DNA from: an uncultured Pelagibacteraceae bacterium
Lineage (GTDB): Bacteria > Pseudomonadota > Alphaproteobacteria > Pelagibacterales > Pelagibacteraceae
NCBI GenBank assembly: GCA_902609065.1
Contig: CACLQJ010000003.1
Span: 1-49,174 of the forward strand
Direction: 5' to 3'
DNA: 49,174 nt
Made by a program: the position numbers and the translations under genes. The notes under the pieces are model-generated. The model saw only the letters and a program-made list of their open reading frames with translations. It did not search any database and was not told where the DNA came from. Below, in pieces: positions 1-7,958 of the stretch; position 1 is the stretch's first letter; every line of letters starts with the position of its first letter.

Positions 1-386
1 AAAGATATTTTTTTCAAAGAGCAATTACTTGGCAAACAGAACTTGTTACAATGCTTCTGGTTGCTTCAACCTTCATAGGAAGCGCATATGTGTTAAGTGA
101 AAAAGCTCATGTTAGCATGGAATGGATTTATGATTTTTTATCAAAAAAAAATATTTTAAGACTAAAAATTTTTACTTCATTAGTGAGTTTATTATTTTTT
201 TTAATTTTATTCTACTTTGCCTTTTTAATGGTTGAAGAAGCTTTTACAAAAAATTATTCAACCGGAACTGTCTGGGACCCTCCATTATGGATTCCGTATT
301 CATCAATGATGATTGGAGCAGCATTAATGATTTTACAGTATATTGCTGAAATCATTAAACTTACTGATAAAAAGGACTCAAATTAA
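1..386 (+). CDS. dctQ: TRAP transporter small permease (DctQ family), 5'-truncated by window edge
   Basis: Small membrane subunit of a tripartite ATP-independent periplasmic (TRAP) transporter, which helps the large permease import a substrate captured by a periplasmic binding protein. The reading frame is open to the window start; the residues before the first ATG (ITWQTELVTMLLVAS) fit the TEL-type DctQ core, so ATG 51 is not the true start. About three hydrophobic segments are visible. It ends in a TAATG overlap with the large permease, so the two are translationally coupled. The binding-protein gene is not in the window, so the substrate is unknown; organic acids or sulfonates are family possibilities only. 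Confidence 0.85.
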   Translation, partial: RYFFQRAITWQTELVTMLLVASTFIGSAYVLSEKAHVSMEWIYDFLSKKNILRLKIFTSLVSLLFFLILFYFAFLMVEEAFTKNYSTGTVWDPPLWIPYSSMMIGAALMILQYIAEIIKLTDKKDSN

Positions 387-1717
387 TGGATCCGTTAATA
401 ATTGCTATAATAGTTGCTGTTTTTACATTAATAGTTTTATTTTCAGGAATACCAATTGCTTTTGGCTTATGTTTTGTATCGATAGCTCTTTTAGTTGCCT
501 TTGAAGGTTTGCAGATGCTAGATGTTTTTGCTGAAACTTTTTATGCTGGGCTAAACTCGTTTGTCCTACTCTCAATACCAATGTTTATTTTAATGGGTAT
601 GGCTGTTGCAAATTCTCCAGCAGGAAAAGATTTATATACGGGATTAGATAGGTGGCTTTGGAGATTACCTGGTGGTTTAGTAATTTCAAATATAGGTGCA
701 TGTTCAATTTTTGCTGCCTTGAGTGGATCAAGCCCCGCAACTTGTGCAGCTATAGGAACTATGGGGATACCTGAAATGAGGAAAAGAGGGTATTCAGATC
801 AAATTGCTACTGGAACAATTGCTGCAGGTGGAACGTTAGGAGTATTAATTCCACCCAGTATTGTTTTAATAGTTTATGGAATTGCAACTGGGACATCAAT
901 TGGGAGATTATTTCTGTGTGGCCTTATACCTGGCTTTATGTTGGCTGGCATGTTTGCAATATGGGCTCTTATACATAGTTATTTTATAGATAAAGACTCT
1001 GCAAAAGCGTTGAAGAATAGAACACCGCCCACGTTAAAAGAAAAACTAGAAGTTTTACCTAGAATACTCCCATTCTTGGCAATTATAGCTGGTGTTCTTT
1101 ATGTTTTGTATGGAGGGGTTGCAACACCTTCAGAAGCTTCGGGTGTTGGAGCATTTTTAGTATTTGTATTGATTGCAGTTGTCTATAAAATTTATCAACC
1201 TAAAAAGATCTGGAACATAGTCAAAGTCTCAATGAAAGAAAGTGTAATGATTATGTTCATTATAGCTGCTTCATATCTTTTTGCGTTTACACTTTCTCAG
1301 CTTTATGTGACCCAATCTCTTGCACAAAGCATGGTAGAGCTAAGTTCTAATAAATGGGTTGTATTTATTTTAATAAATATATTTCTTTTAATTGCTGGTT
1401 TTTTTCTTCCTCCAGTTGCCGTAATTGTGATGACTTCAGCAATATTACTGCCTGTTATAACAACATTAGGCTTTGACCCTTATTGGTTTGCAATAGTATT
1501 TACTATCAATATGGAAATTGGATTAATTACGCCTCCAGTCGGATTAAATCTTTATATTATAAAAGGGATTACTCCGGATGTAAGTTTGTCAGAAATTTTA
1601 AAAGGATCTATACCATTTATGATCATAATGGCGTTAGCTATATTAATTTTATGTATTTTTCCTGAGATTGTAACTTGGTTGCCTGATAAAATAATGGGTA
1701 AAGCTCTTGGATACTAA
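386..1717 (+). CDS. dctM: TRAP transporter large permease (DctM family)
   Basis: The 443-residue main transport subunit of the TRAP system has the normal DctM length and is hydrophobic throughout. Typical DctM features are visible: an N-terminal IPIAFGLCF-like segment, the GSSPATCAAIGTMGIPEM region near residues 112-130, GGTLGVLIPPSIVLIVYG near residue 150, and a second inverted-repeat half ending in EIGLITPPVGLNLYIIKG. The start codon shares its A with the dctQ stop codon. Its 3' end overlaps the dusA start by 11 bp, so transport and tRNA modification genes appear to share one transcript. Substrate cannot be read from the permease. Confidence 0.93.
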   Translation: MDPLIIAIIVAVFTLIVLFSGIPIAFGLCFVSIALLVAFEGLQMLDVFAETFYAGLNSFVLLSIPMFILMGMAVANSPAGKDLYTGLDRWLWRLPGGLVISNIGACSIFAALSGSSPATCAAIGTMGIPEMRKRGYSDQIATGTIAAGGTLGVLIPPSIVLIVYGIATGTSIGRLFLCGLIPGFMLAGMFAIWALIHSYFIDKDSAKALKNRTPPTLKEKLEVLPRILPFLAIIAGVLYVLYGGVATPSEASGVGAFLVFVLIAVVYKIYQPKKIWNIVKVSMKESVMIMFIIAASYLFAFTLSQLYVTQSLAQSMVELSSNKWVVFILINIFLLIAGFFLPPVAVIVMTSAILLPVITTLGFDPYWFAIVFTINMEIGLITPPVGLNLYIIKGITPDVSLSEILKGSIPFMIIMALAILILCIFPEIVTWLPDKIMGKALGY

Positions 1718-2711
1718 AAAAAAAATTAATAGAAAAATTTCTGTTGCACCTATGATGGATTGCACAGATAGACATGATAGATTTTTTCTAAGATTAATTA
1801 GTAAAAATGTTATGTTATATTCTGAGATGGTTGCAACCAAGTCAGCCATTTACGGAGACAGAGAAAAAATTCTTGGTTTTAGAAAAGAAGAGAAACCACT
1901 TGCTTTACAGGTTGGTGGTTCTGATAAAAAAGAATTATCTGAAGTTGCAAAAATTTCTGAAGATTTAGGTTATGATGAAATTAATTTAAATTTAGGGTGT
2001 CCAAGTAAAAAAGTTCAAAAAAATTCATTTGGCGCATGTTTGATGAAAGAACCAGAATTAGTTGCTGAATGTATAAATGAAATGTCTAATTCTTGCAAAA
2101 TTCCTGTAACAGCAAAAACTAGAATTGGCTTTGATAATACAGAGGAATTTGATTATTTAAATATGTTTATTAATAAAATCAAAGACTCAGGATGTTACAC
2201 AATTATATTACACGCCAGAAAAGCAATTTTAAAAGGTTTAACTCCTAAACAAAATTTAAATATTCCTAAGTTAAATTATAATATGGTTTATGAAATAAAA
2301 AAATCGAACCCCGATTTAGAAATTATTATAAATGGCGGTATAACAACTACTGAACAAATAGGTAAGCACTTAGATTATTGTGATGGAGTAATGATCGGAA
2401 GAGCCATATATCAAAATCCTTATTTTTTAAAAGACATTGAAAATAATATATTTCTTAATAATGAAGTGTTATCAAGAGAAGATATTGTAAAAAAACTTTT
2501 AGATTATTTAGAGGAAGAAGTTAAAAAAGGAACTAAGGTTAATCATGTAATGAGACACACTGTTGGTCTATATCATGGTCAACCAGGTTCTAAAGAATGG
2601 AAAAGATACTTAAGTGATAATATGATGGCAAGAGATTCTGATTTTCAAAAAGCAAAACACATTATGGATATTGCTCAGAATAATGAAAAAGCAAATCAAG
2701 CGTCAGCTTAA
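1707..2711 (+). CDS. dusA: tRNA-dihydrouridine synthase A
   Basis: FMN-dependent enzyme that reduces uridine to dihydrouridine in tRNA D-loops. The 334-residue length is normal for DusA. Visible family motifs are SVAPMMDCTDRHDR at the N-terminus, the ALQVGGSD strand, LNLGCPSKKVQ followed by FGACLM with the catalytic cysteine, and NGGI plus GVMIGRAIYQNP for phosphate/FMN binding. The C-terminal helical domain retains the DusA-type HGQPGSKEWKRYL. The start is TTG inside the end of dctM; no better start lies downstream before the conserved core. The A of its stop codon is the first base of the next gene's ATG. Confidence 0.93.
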   Translation: MDTKKKINRKISVAPMMDCTDRHDRFFLRLISKNVMLYSEMVATKSAIYGDREKILGFRKEEKPLALQVGGSDKKELSEVAKISEDLGYDEINLNLGCPSKKVQKNSFGACLMKEPELVAECINEMSNSCKIPVTAKTRIGFDNTEEFDYLNMFINKIKDSGCYTIILHARKAILKGLTPKQNLNIPKLNYNMVYEIKKSNPDLEIIINGGITTTEQIGKHLDYCDGVMIGRAIYQNPYFLKDIENNIFLNNEVLSREDIVKKLLDYLEEEVKKGTKVNHVMRHTVGLYHGQPGSKEWKRYLSDNMMARDSDFQKAKHIMDIAQNNEKANQASA

Positions 2712-3547
2712 TGGAAAACATAGACACTAATACAATTATAAACTTGCTTACGGTTTTAGCCATTGCTGCAGTAGTTGCTGGTTTTATGGCGGGACTATTA
2801 GGTGTTGGGGGAGGTATTATAATGGTTCCTGCTTTATATTATGCATTTAGTGTTCTTGATTTTGATATTTTAACTAGAATGCATTTATCTGTAGGGACAT
2901 CTCTAGCTATAATTATACCTACTTCAATAATATCAACAAAAACTCATATGGAGTACAAAGCTGTCGATTTTAAGATGGTAAAAAATTTTGGTTTGCTAAT
3001 TGTTTTTGGAGTTTTAGCGGGTACTTTTTTAGCAGTAAATATGAAAACACCGGCATTAATTTTGTTTTTTGCTTTTTTTTCATTCTGTGTTGGATTATTT
3101 TTTATATTTTTTAGAGACAAATTATTGGATAATCCTAAGAAAATTTCTAGAGTTATTAAATATGTTTCAGGTTTATTTATAGGGTTTATATCTGTACCAT
3201 TAGGTATTGGAGGAGGTTCTTTAATGGTTCCATTTTTAAGAACATTCGGATATGACATTAGAACTTCTATCGGCACAGCTGCGGCAGTAGGTTTTTTAAT
3301 TGCATTAACGGGTACTACAACAATGATAATTGGAGGAAATATAATTAATAATGTAAGCTCTCCTTTTTCATTTGGATATATAAATCTTTTAGGATTTATT
3401 GTATTTGTCCCTATCACAATGATAATGGCCAGAATTGGAGCTAAGGTTGTTTATAAAATAAATAAAAAATTATTGAGCAGAATATTTGGCTGTTTTTTAC
3501 TAGTTGTTTCTGCTAGATCTTTCTCCGAATTTTTTAGTATAACATAA
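2711..3547 (+). CDS. Sulfite exporter TauE/SafE family protein, copy 1
   Basis: Polytopic inner-membrane protein of 278 residues, of the TauE/SafE family known for sulfite or sulfoacetate export. The sequence shows the two homologous halves of the family: GLLGVGGGIIMVPALYY near residue 30 and IGGGSLMVPFLRTFGYD near residue 165, each followed by a membrane-spanning STAIGT/AAAVGF-like segment. It overlaps dusA by one base and is followed 14 bp later by a paralogue. Placement after TRAP permeases suggests disposal of an anion produced from an imported compound, but that is inference; family members also export other anions. Confidence 0.85.
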   Translation: MENIDTNTIINLLTVLAIAAVVAGFMAGLLGVGGGIIMVPALYYAFSVLDFDILTRMHLSVGTSLAIIIPTSIISTKTHMEYKAVDFKMVKNFGLLIVFGVLAGTFLAVNMKTPALILFFAFFSFCVGLFFIFFRDKLLDNPKKISRVIKYVSGLFIGFISVPLGIGGGSLMVPFLRTFGYDIRTSIGTAAAVGFLIALTGTTTMIIGGNIINNVSSPFSFGYINLLGFIVFVPITMIMARIGAKVVYKINKKLLSRIFGCFLLVVSARSFSEFFSIT

Positions 3548-3561
3548 TTGAAAAGGTTTAT

Positions 3562-4395
3562 TTGTCCTTAATTTTTCTAATAAATGAATATTGGCACTTT
3601 TTTTTATTAATAATTTTTGCAGCTTGTGCGGTAGGTTTCTTTGCTGGCCTTTTCGGTATTGGTGGTGGATTAATTTCAGTACCATGTTTATTTTTTGTGT
3701 TTGAAACACTAAACTTTGATAAAAATTACTTAATGCATTTGACTGTAGGAACAGCATTTACGATAACAATTTTTACTTCTACAGTATCAGTATTGACACA
3801 TAATAAAAATAAGCTTGTAGATTTTAGTGTTGTTAAAACTTTTGGAATTTTCGTTGTTATAGGCGTGTTAGCTGGAACTTTTTTTGCTTCTTTTATGAAA
3901 ACTAAAGAACTTGTTCTATTTTTTTCGATAGTTGTATATTTTTTTGGTGCATACCTAATGATGGCTCAAGAAAAAGTTAAAAAAATTAAAACAAATTTAT
4001 CTATAGCACCCAGGATAATACTAGGGTTAATTTCAGGGTTTATTTCAGCTCCAATGGGTATTACTGGAGCTATGATGAACGTTCCTATACTTAGATATCT
4101 TGGTTATCCTATAAGTAAGTGTATAGGAAGTGCAGCAGCGATAGGATTTTTTATTTCATTCACTGGCTCTATTGGTTTCTTGATTTCAGGCTTTTATTTT
4201 AATGTAGATCTTCCGTTCAGCATTGGTTTCGTTAATGTTCCCGCATTTATTATATTTGTTCCTATAACAACTTTTATGGCTAGGATAGGAGCTAACACAG
4301 TATATAAAATGGATAAATTAAAAGCACAAAGGCTTTTTGGTGTATTTTTATATGTTATAGGAACTATTTTTATATATCGTTTCTTTAAAATTTAA
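3562..4395 (+). CDS. Sulfite exporter TauE/SafE family protein, copy 2
   Basis: A second TauE/SafE protein of 277 residues, colinear with the preceding copy: GLFGIGGGLISVPCLFF in the first half, APMGITGAMMNVPILRYLGYP in the second, and an identical style of C-terminus (ARIGANTVYKMDKLKAQRLFG against ARIGAKVVYKINKKLLSRIFG). This indicates an old tandem duplication. The start is TTG at 3562 with an AAAGG ribosome-binding stretch about five bases upstream. The GGG of the second half is replaced by GITGA, so the two copies may differ in substrate or may form a heteromer. The specific anion exported cannot be assigned. Confidence 0.84.
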   Translation: MSLIFLINEYWHFFLLIIFAACAVGFFAGLFGIGGGLISVPCLFFVFETLNFDKNYLMHLTVGTAFTITIFTSTVSVLTHNKNKLVDFSVVKTFGIFVVIGVLAGTFFASFMKTKELVLFFSIVVYFFGAYLMMAQEKVKKIKTNLSIAPRIILGLISGFISAPMGITGAMMNVPILRYLGYPISKCIGSAAAIGFFISFTGSIGFLISGFYFNVDLPFSIGFVNVPAFIIFVPITTFMARIGANTVYKMDKLKAQRLFGVFLYVIGTIFIYRFFKI

Positions 4396-4411
4396 GTATA
4401 TATTTTAAGAT

Positions 4412-5308
4412 GTGAAAAAGCTTATCCTTATATTATCAGCAATAATCCTATGTTTTAATGCATTTGCTGATGACCTAAAAAGCAATTTAGAGCAAGAATT
4501 TCAAAGTGAATTTTATTCTAAATTAGATGAAATTTCAAAAAATTTAAGTTCAACTTTAGCTGAGAAATTGAGTTCAAATGAAAAAATCAAATATTTAGAT
4601 ATATCTTTAGATTTAAGAGAAAAATTAAAACCTACATATGAAATACAAAGTGTTAGTAAATTAAAAGAAAGTGCTGATAGTGTTTGGTTTAATCAAACAA
4701 ATATTATTCATCATGACAGTGATACCACCATCAACCTAGGAATCGGCAGAAGAGAATTATTTAGAAATGAAACGTTAATGACCGGTTACAATGGCTTTTT
4801 GGATTACCAAATTGATGAAGGGCATTTTAGAAAAGGTTTTGGATTTGAAGCTGTTTCAAGCACTTTAGATTTAATAGGAAATTATTATGATGCAATATCT
4901 GATGAGAAAAAAACAGACGAAGGTACAGAAAGAGCTTTAGATGGATTTGATGTAAAACTAAATTTTCATTTACCTAATAAAAAAAATACCGATTTATTCG
5001 CGCAATTGTTTGAATGGGAAAATCCAGACTCAACTTATAAAGAAAAGGGTGAAAAATTTGGCATGACTACAATGATTGGAAATTTTTCTTTCAAGGCTGG
5101 ATATCTCAACGATAATAAAAATAACGACGGATATTTTGGTAATATAAAACTTATTATCCCGTTGGGAGAAACTAATACAAGCATAAAGGAACAAAAAAGT
5201 AATGCAAAACTATTAAGTATGAGAAATAAATTATATATGCCTGTTCAAAGAGAAAATAAAATAAAAGTAGTTAAAATATCCTCAGGGGTACAGGTCGGAG
5301 GTTTTTAA
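4412..5308 (+). CDS. Inverse-autotransporter-type outer-membrane beta-barrel without passenger
   Basis: A 298-residue secreted protein with a signal peptide (cleavage about FNAFA/DD) and a charged, helix-prone region to about residue 75. The rest resembles the intimin/invasin (type Ve) barrel: a TTINLGIGRRELF strand, GYNGFLDYQIDEGHFRKGFG, the LDGFDVKLNFHLP strand, and a final segment with MRNKLYMPVQRENKIKVVK, matching the R-x-LVxRNNxIxLEY element that ends this domain. In known family members the exported Ig-type passenger follows at once; here the protein stops about ten residues later, so it is a bare barrel. GTG start. The next gene begins 3 bp downstream, suggesting co-expression. Family recognition is by motif reading only. 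Confidence 0.7.
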   Translation: MKKLILILSAIILCFNAFADDLKSNLEQEFQSEFYSKLDEISKNLSSTLAEKLSSNEKIKYLDISLDLREKLKPTYEIQSVSKLKESADSVWFNQTNIIHHDSDTTINLGIGRRELFRNETLMTGYNGFLDYQIDEGHFRKGFGFEAVSSTLDLIGNYYDAISDEKKTDEGTERALDGFDVKLNFHLPNKKNTDLFAQLFEWENPDSTYKEKGEKFGMTTMIGNFSFKAGYLNDNKNNDGYFGNIKLIIPLGETNTSIKEQKSNAKLLSMRNKLYMPVQRENKIKVVKISSGVQVGGF

Positions 5309-5311
5309 TTC

Positions 5312-6364
5312 ATGAGTACAAAAAAATTTTTATTATTTTTATCTTTTTCAGTTTTATTTTTCTTTTTAGAAATTAACGCTAATGCTGAAACATGCCATAG
5401 AGATGCCAGTGGTAAAATTGTAGTGGATGACGAATCTGCAGATGGAACTGATGTAGTATCTCATGATGGAACAACCTGGAACAAAGATTATTGTAATGAG
5501 GTTCCATTATTTTATAAAGTAAAAATTTATGAAGCAATGTTTTGTTCTAGCGATCCTTATGTTGATGGCTCAGGAGATACCGGTGCAGATCCAGATTTAA
5601 CCTCTTGTATAAAATTTTTCACTAATGCAGCAGGAAAAGAATTGATAATTCAACCTAACTTAAAATCAGATTTATTCGATGGAAATATTGCATTGCCAAT
5701 TGGATCATTCCCTTATTCAGTTCTAATGGTAGATAATGAATTAGGAATTAAACACTACGAAACTTATGTTGATACAGGAGGCGAAGATGCCGATATTAAT
5801 GGGCACCACACTGTTGCTGATAACACAGCATTTTCTAATGGTAAAACATGTTACACTCACAATAAAACAACTTCATTTACCGGAAAAAATAATGCAACTA
5901 TTCATGGAAAAACTATAATTTCTACTGATCCAGCCAAAAGAAATGCATTGGGATTAGTATGCACGGATAGCTTTGATCCAAATAATCCACCCTCTGATTA
6001 TGATTATACTACCGAAATAATAGACTCTATTGACGGGACCTGCGATGCCTCAAATGATTGTGATACTACTTTTAGACCTTATATAGGTTATCAAGATAGT
6101 AGCCTCATATCTGGCCGGTATGCGGGGGTTCTTGTTCAAGACGATTTACAAACAGTTGGAACTGATAGAAATAATTCAACCAGAATAGCTTATATTATTA
6201 ACTTTAATACTCCAGCAGTAATTGACGAGGATGTTAAAGCTTTCGAAATGTTGTTTAGTACGAGCGAGTCAGTCAGCATTGATTGGGGTGCCGCTAATGA
6301 TGTTACTAGTGCTGTAAAATTAGGAGCTGATCCTTTTCAGGTGAAATACAATTTTACTAGATAA
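5312..6364 (+). CDS. Secreted cysteine-containing protein of unknown function
   Basis: I do not recognise this 350-residue protein. It has a clear signal peptide (hydrophobic LLFLSFSVLFFFLEI, cleavage near NANA/ET). The mature part has eight cysteines, several within CHRD, DYC, MFCSSD, SCIKFF, TCYTH, LVCTDS, TCDASNDC, which could pair as disulfides in the periplasm or outside the cell. It is rich in Asp, Thr, Ser and Gly with many short beta-prone stretches, as in adhesins or pilin-like proteins, but no pilin motif is visible. It starts 3 bp after the passenger-less barrel, so it may be that barrel's partner. It overlaps the opposing phosphomutase by 8 bp at the stop codons. Confidence 0.6.
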   Translation: MSTKKFLLFLSFSVLFFFLEINANAETCHRDASGKIVVDDESADGTDVVSHDGTTWNKDYCNEVPLFYKVKIYEAMFCSSDPYVDGSGDTGADPDLTSCIKFFTNAAGKELIIQPNLKSDLFDGNIALPIGSFPYSVLMVDNELGIKHYETYVDTGGEDADINGHHTVADNTAFSNGKTCYTHNKTTSFTGKNNATIHGKTIISTDPAKRNALGLVCTDSFDPNNPPSDYDYTTEIIDSIDGTCDASNDCDTTFRPYIGYQDSSLISGRYAGVLVQDDLQTVGTDRNNSTRIAYIINFNTPAVIDEDVKAFEMLFSTSESVSIDWGAANDVTSAVKLGADPFQVKYNFTR

Positions 6365-7805
6365 TTTTTTGATCGTATTCACCGATTTTACCCGTATCCT
6401 GTAAAATCTTATCAATAAAATAAAATATTTTTTTTTTTATTTCATCTGAGGTAGGACTTTCAGTAACAACTACTAGTGATGGTTTATTGGATGATGCTCT
6501 AATTAACCCCCATGATCCATCTTCTAAAGTAAATCTTATACCGTTAACGGTTAATATATCAATTATATTTTGATTGCAGATTTTAAAGTTTTCTTTTTTA
6601 AATTTATGAATTTTTTTAATAACATAGTCTATAACTTTATATTTTTCTTCATCTTTACAAAAAGGACCCATGGTTGGACTTTGATAAGTATTTGGTAATT
6701 TATCTATAAGAATATTTAATTTTTCAGCTTGATTGTCTAATAAATTACATACTTGTATTGCAGAATTTATTCCATCATCAAATCCGTATCCCAATGGTTT
6801 ATTAAAAAAGAAATGTCCACTTTTCTCGAAACCTGCAATTGCATTATCTTCATTTACTTTTCTTTTGATATATGAATGCCCAGTTTTCCAGTAAATTGTT
6901 TCACAATTATTTTTTTTTAATATTTCATCCCGCATAAACAATCCTGTTGATTTTACGTCGACCACAAACTTAGAATTTTTATGCTTATTAGAAATATTCC
7001 TGGCAATTAATAATCCAATTTTATCCGCAAATATTTCATTACCGTTATTATCTATAACTCCAACCCGATCCCCGTCGCCATCAAATCCAAAACCTACATC
7101 TGCCTTATTTTCTTTAACGCATTTTGCTATTTCATGAAGCATTTTCATATCTTCAGGATTAGGATTATATCTTGGAAATGTATAATCTAAATTACAATCC
7201 AATTCAATTACTTCACAACCTATTCCTCTTAATATATCTGGAGCAAATATTCCTGCTGTTCCATTTCCACAAGCTGCAACAACTTTTAATTTTTTTTTTA
7301 ATTTATTTTTTGATAATTCATTAATATAAACTTTATTAAATTCCTTTACTTCCTCGTATTTTCCAGATCCAGTTGTAAACTTTTCATTTAACACAATATC
7401 TTTTAGATCAGCCATTTCATCTTTACAATGTGTTAATCCTTTTTCAATTCCCATTTTTATTCCTGTCCATCCATTTTCATTATGACTAGCTGTTATCATG
7501 GCTACAGCATCTGAATTTAATTTAAATTGAGAAAAATATACCGTTGGTGATAAGCATAATCCTATATCTTTTACGTTACACCCAGTAGACATTAAACCTT
7601 TAACAAAATTTTTTTTAACATTTTCACTGTATGACCTATAATCATGTCCCACTATAACTGTTGGATCTACTATTTTGTGAATCACTTGAGTCCCAAATCC
7701 CTTACCAACTGACTCGATCCCTAATTCGTTGATACTATCTGGAAAGAGCCATCTTGCGTCATATTCTCTAAAACCAAAGGGGTCTATTTTCTTTTTGTTT
7801 TGCAT
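6357..7805 (-). CDS. Phosphomannomutase/phosphoglucomutase
   Basis: Alpha-D-phosphohexomutase that interconverts hexose 1- and 6-phosphates for surface sugar synthesis. The start is placed at 7805 (MQNKKKIDPFGFREYDARW), giving 482 residues; the ORF continues 38 codons upstream, but that part resembles nothing in the family. The phosphoserine loop reads ITASHNENGWTGIK, with Glu where Pro usually follows the Asn. The metal loop is GFGFDGDGDRVGVID, and the sugar-binding loop is FEKSGHFFF. The C-terminal domain contains DGSWGLIRASSNKPSL for phosphate binding. PMM, PGM or both cannot be separated from sequence alone. It is convergent with the secreted-protein gene and divergent from nrdA. Confidence 0.9.
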   Translation of the reverse strand: MQNKKKIDPFGFREYDARWLFPDSINELGIESVGKGFGTQVIHKIVDPTVIVGHDYRSYSENVKKNFVKGLMSTGCNVKDIGLCLSPTVYFSQFKLNSDAVAMITASHNENGWTGIKMGIEKGLTHCKDEMADLKDIVLNEKFTTGSGKYEEVKEFNKVYINELSKNKLKKKLKVVAACGNGTAGIFAPDILRGIGCEVIELDCNLDYTFPRYNPNPEDMKMLHEIAKCVKENKADVGFGFDGDGDRVGVIDNNGNEIFADKIGLLIARNISNKHKNSKFVVDVKSTGLFMRDEILKKNNCETIYWKTGHSYIKRKVNEDNAIAGFEKSGHFFFNKPLGYGFDDGINSAIQVCNLLDNQAEKLNILIDKLPNTYQSPTMGPFCKDEEKYKVIDYVIKKIHKFKKENFKICNQNIIDILTVNGIRFTLEDGSWGLIRASSNKPSLVVVTESPTSDEIKKKIFYFIDKILQDTGKIGEYDQKII

Positions 7806-7912
7806 GTTGATATTTGTATATTTATTTGATTTTTTTATTGCATATTTTTTTGTGTGTTCTATAAATGTTCTGTTGATTTCTAATTTATATAGTATATTAA
7901 AGAAATCTGCAC

Positions 7913-7927
7913 ACAACATATAGTTGT
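7913..7927. promoter_or_regulatory. Palindrome ACAAC-N5-GTTGT upstream of nrdA
   Basis: A perfect 5-bp inverted repeat around ATATA lies about 31 bp upstream of the nrdA start, in the 153-bp gap shared with the divergent phosphomutase. NrdR boxes are AT-centred palindromes in this kind of position, but the half-sites here do not match the usual NrdR consensus well, and only one copy is seen. A repressor operator is possible and unproven. Confidence 0.25.
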
Positions 7928-7958
7928 TTTACTTAAAAGAAGAAAAAAAGGGAGTTAA

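Noticed and set aside
7806-7919. N-terminal extension of the phosphomutase
   Set aside because: The 38 extra residues do not resemble the family and would fill the promoter region shared with nrdA; the inner ATG at 7805 fits better.
7729-7923. Plus-strand ORF in the phosphomutase-nrdA gap
   Set aside because: Low-complexity hydrophobic translation overlapping the phosphomutase 5' region; treated as chance in AT-rich DNA.
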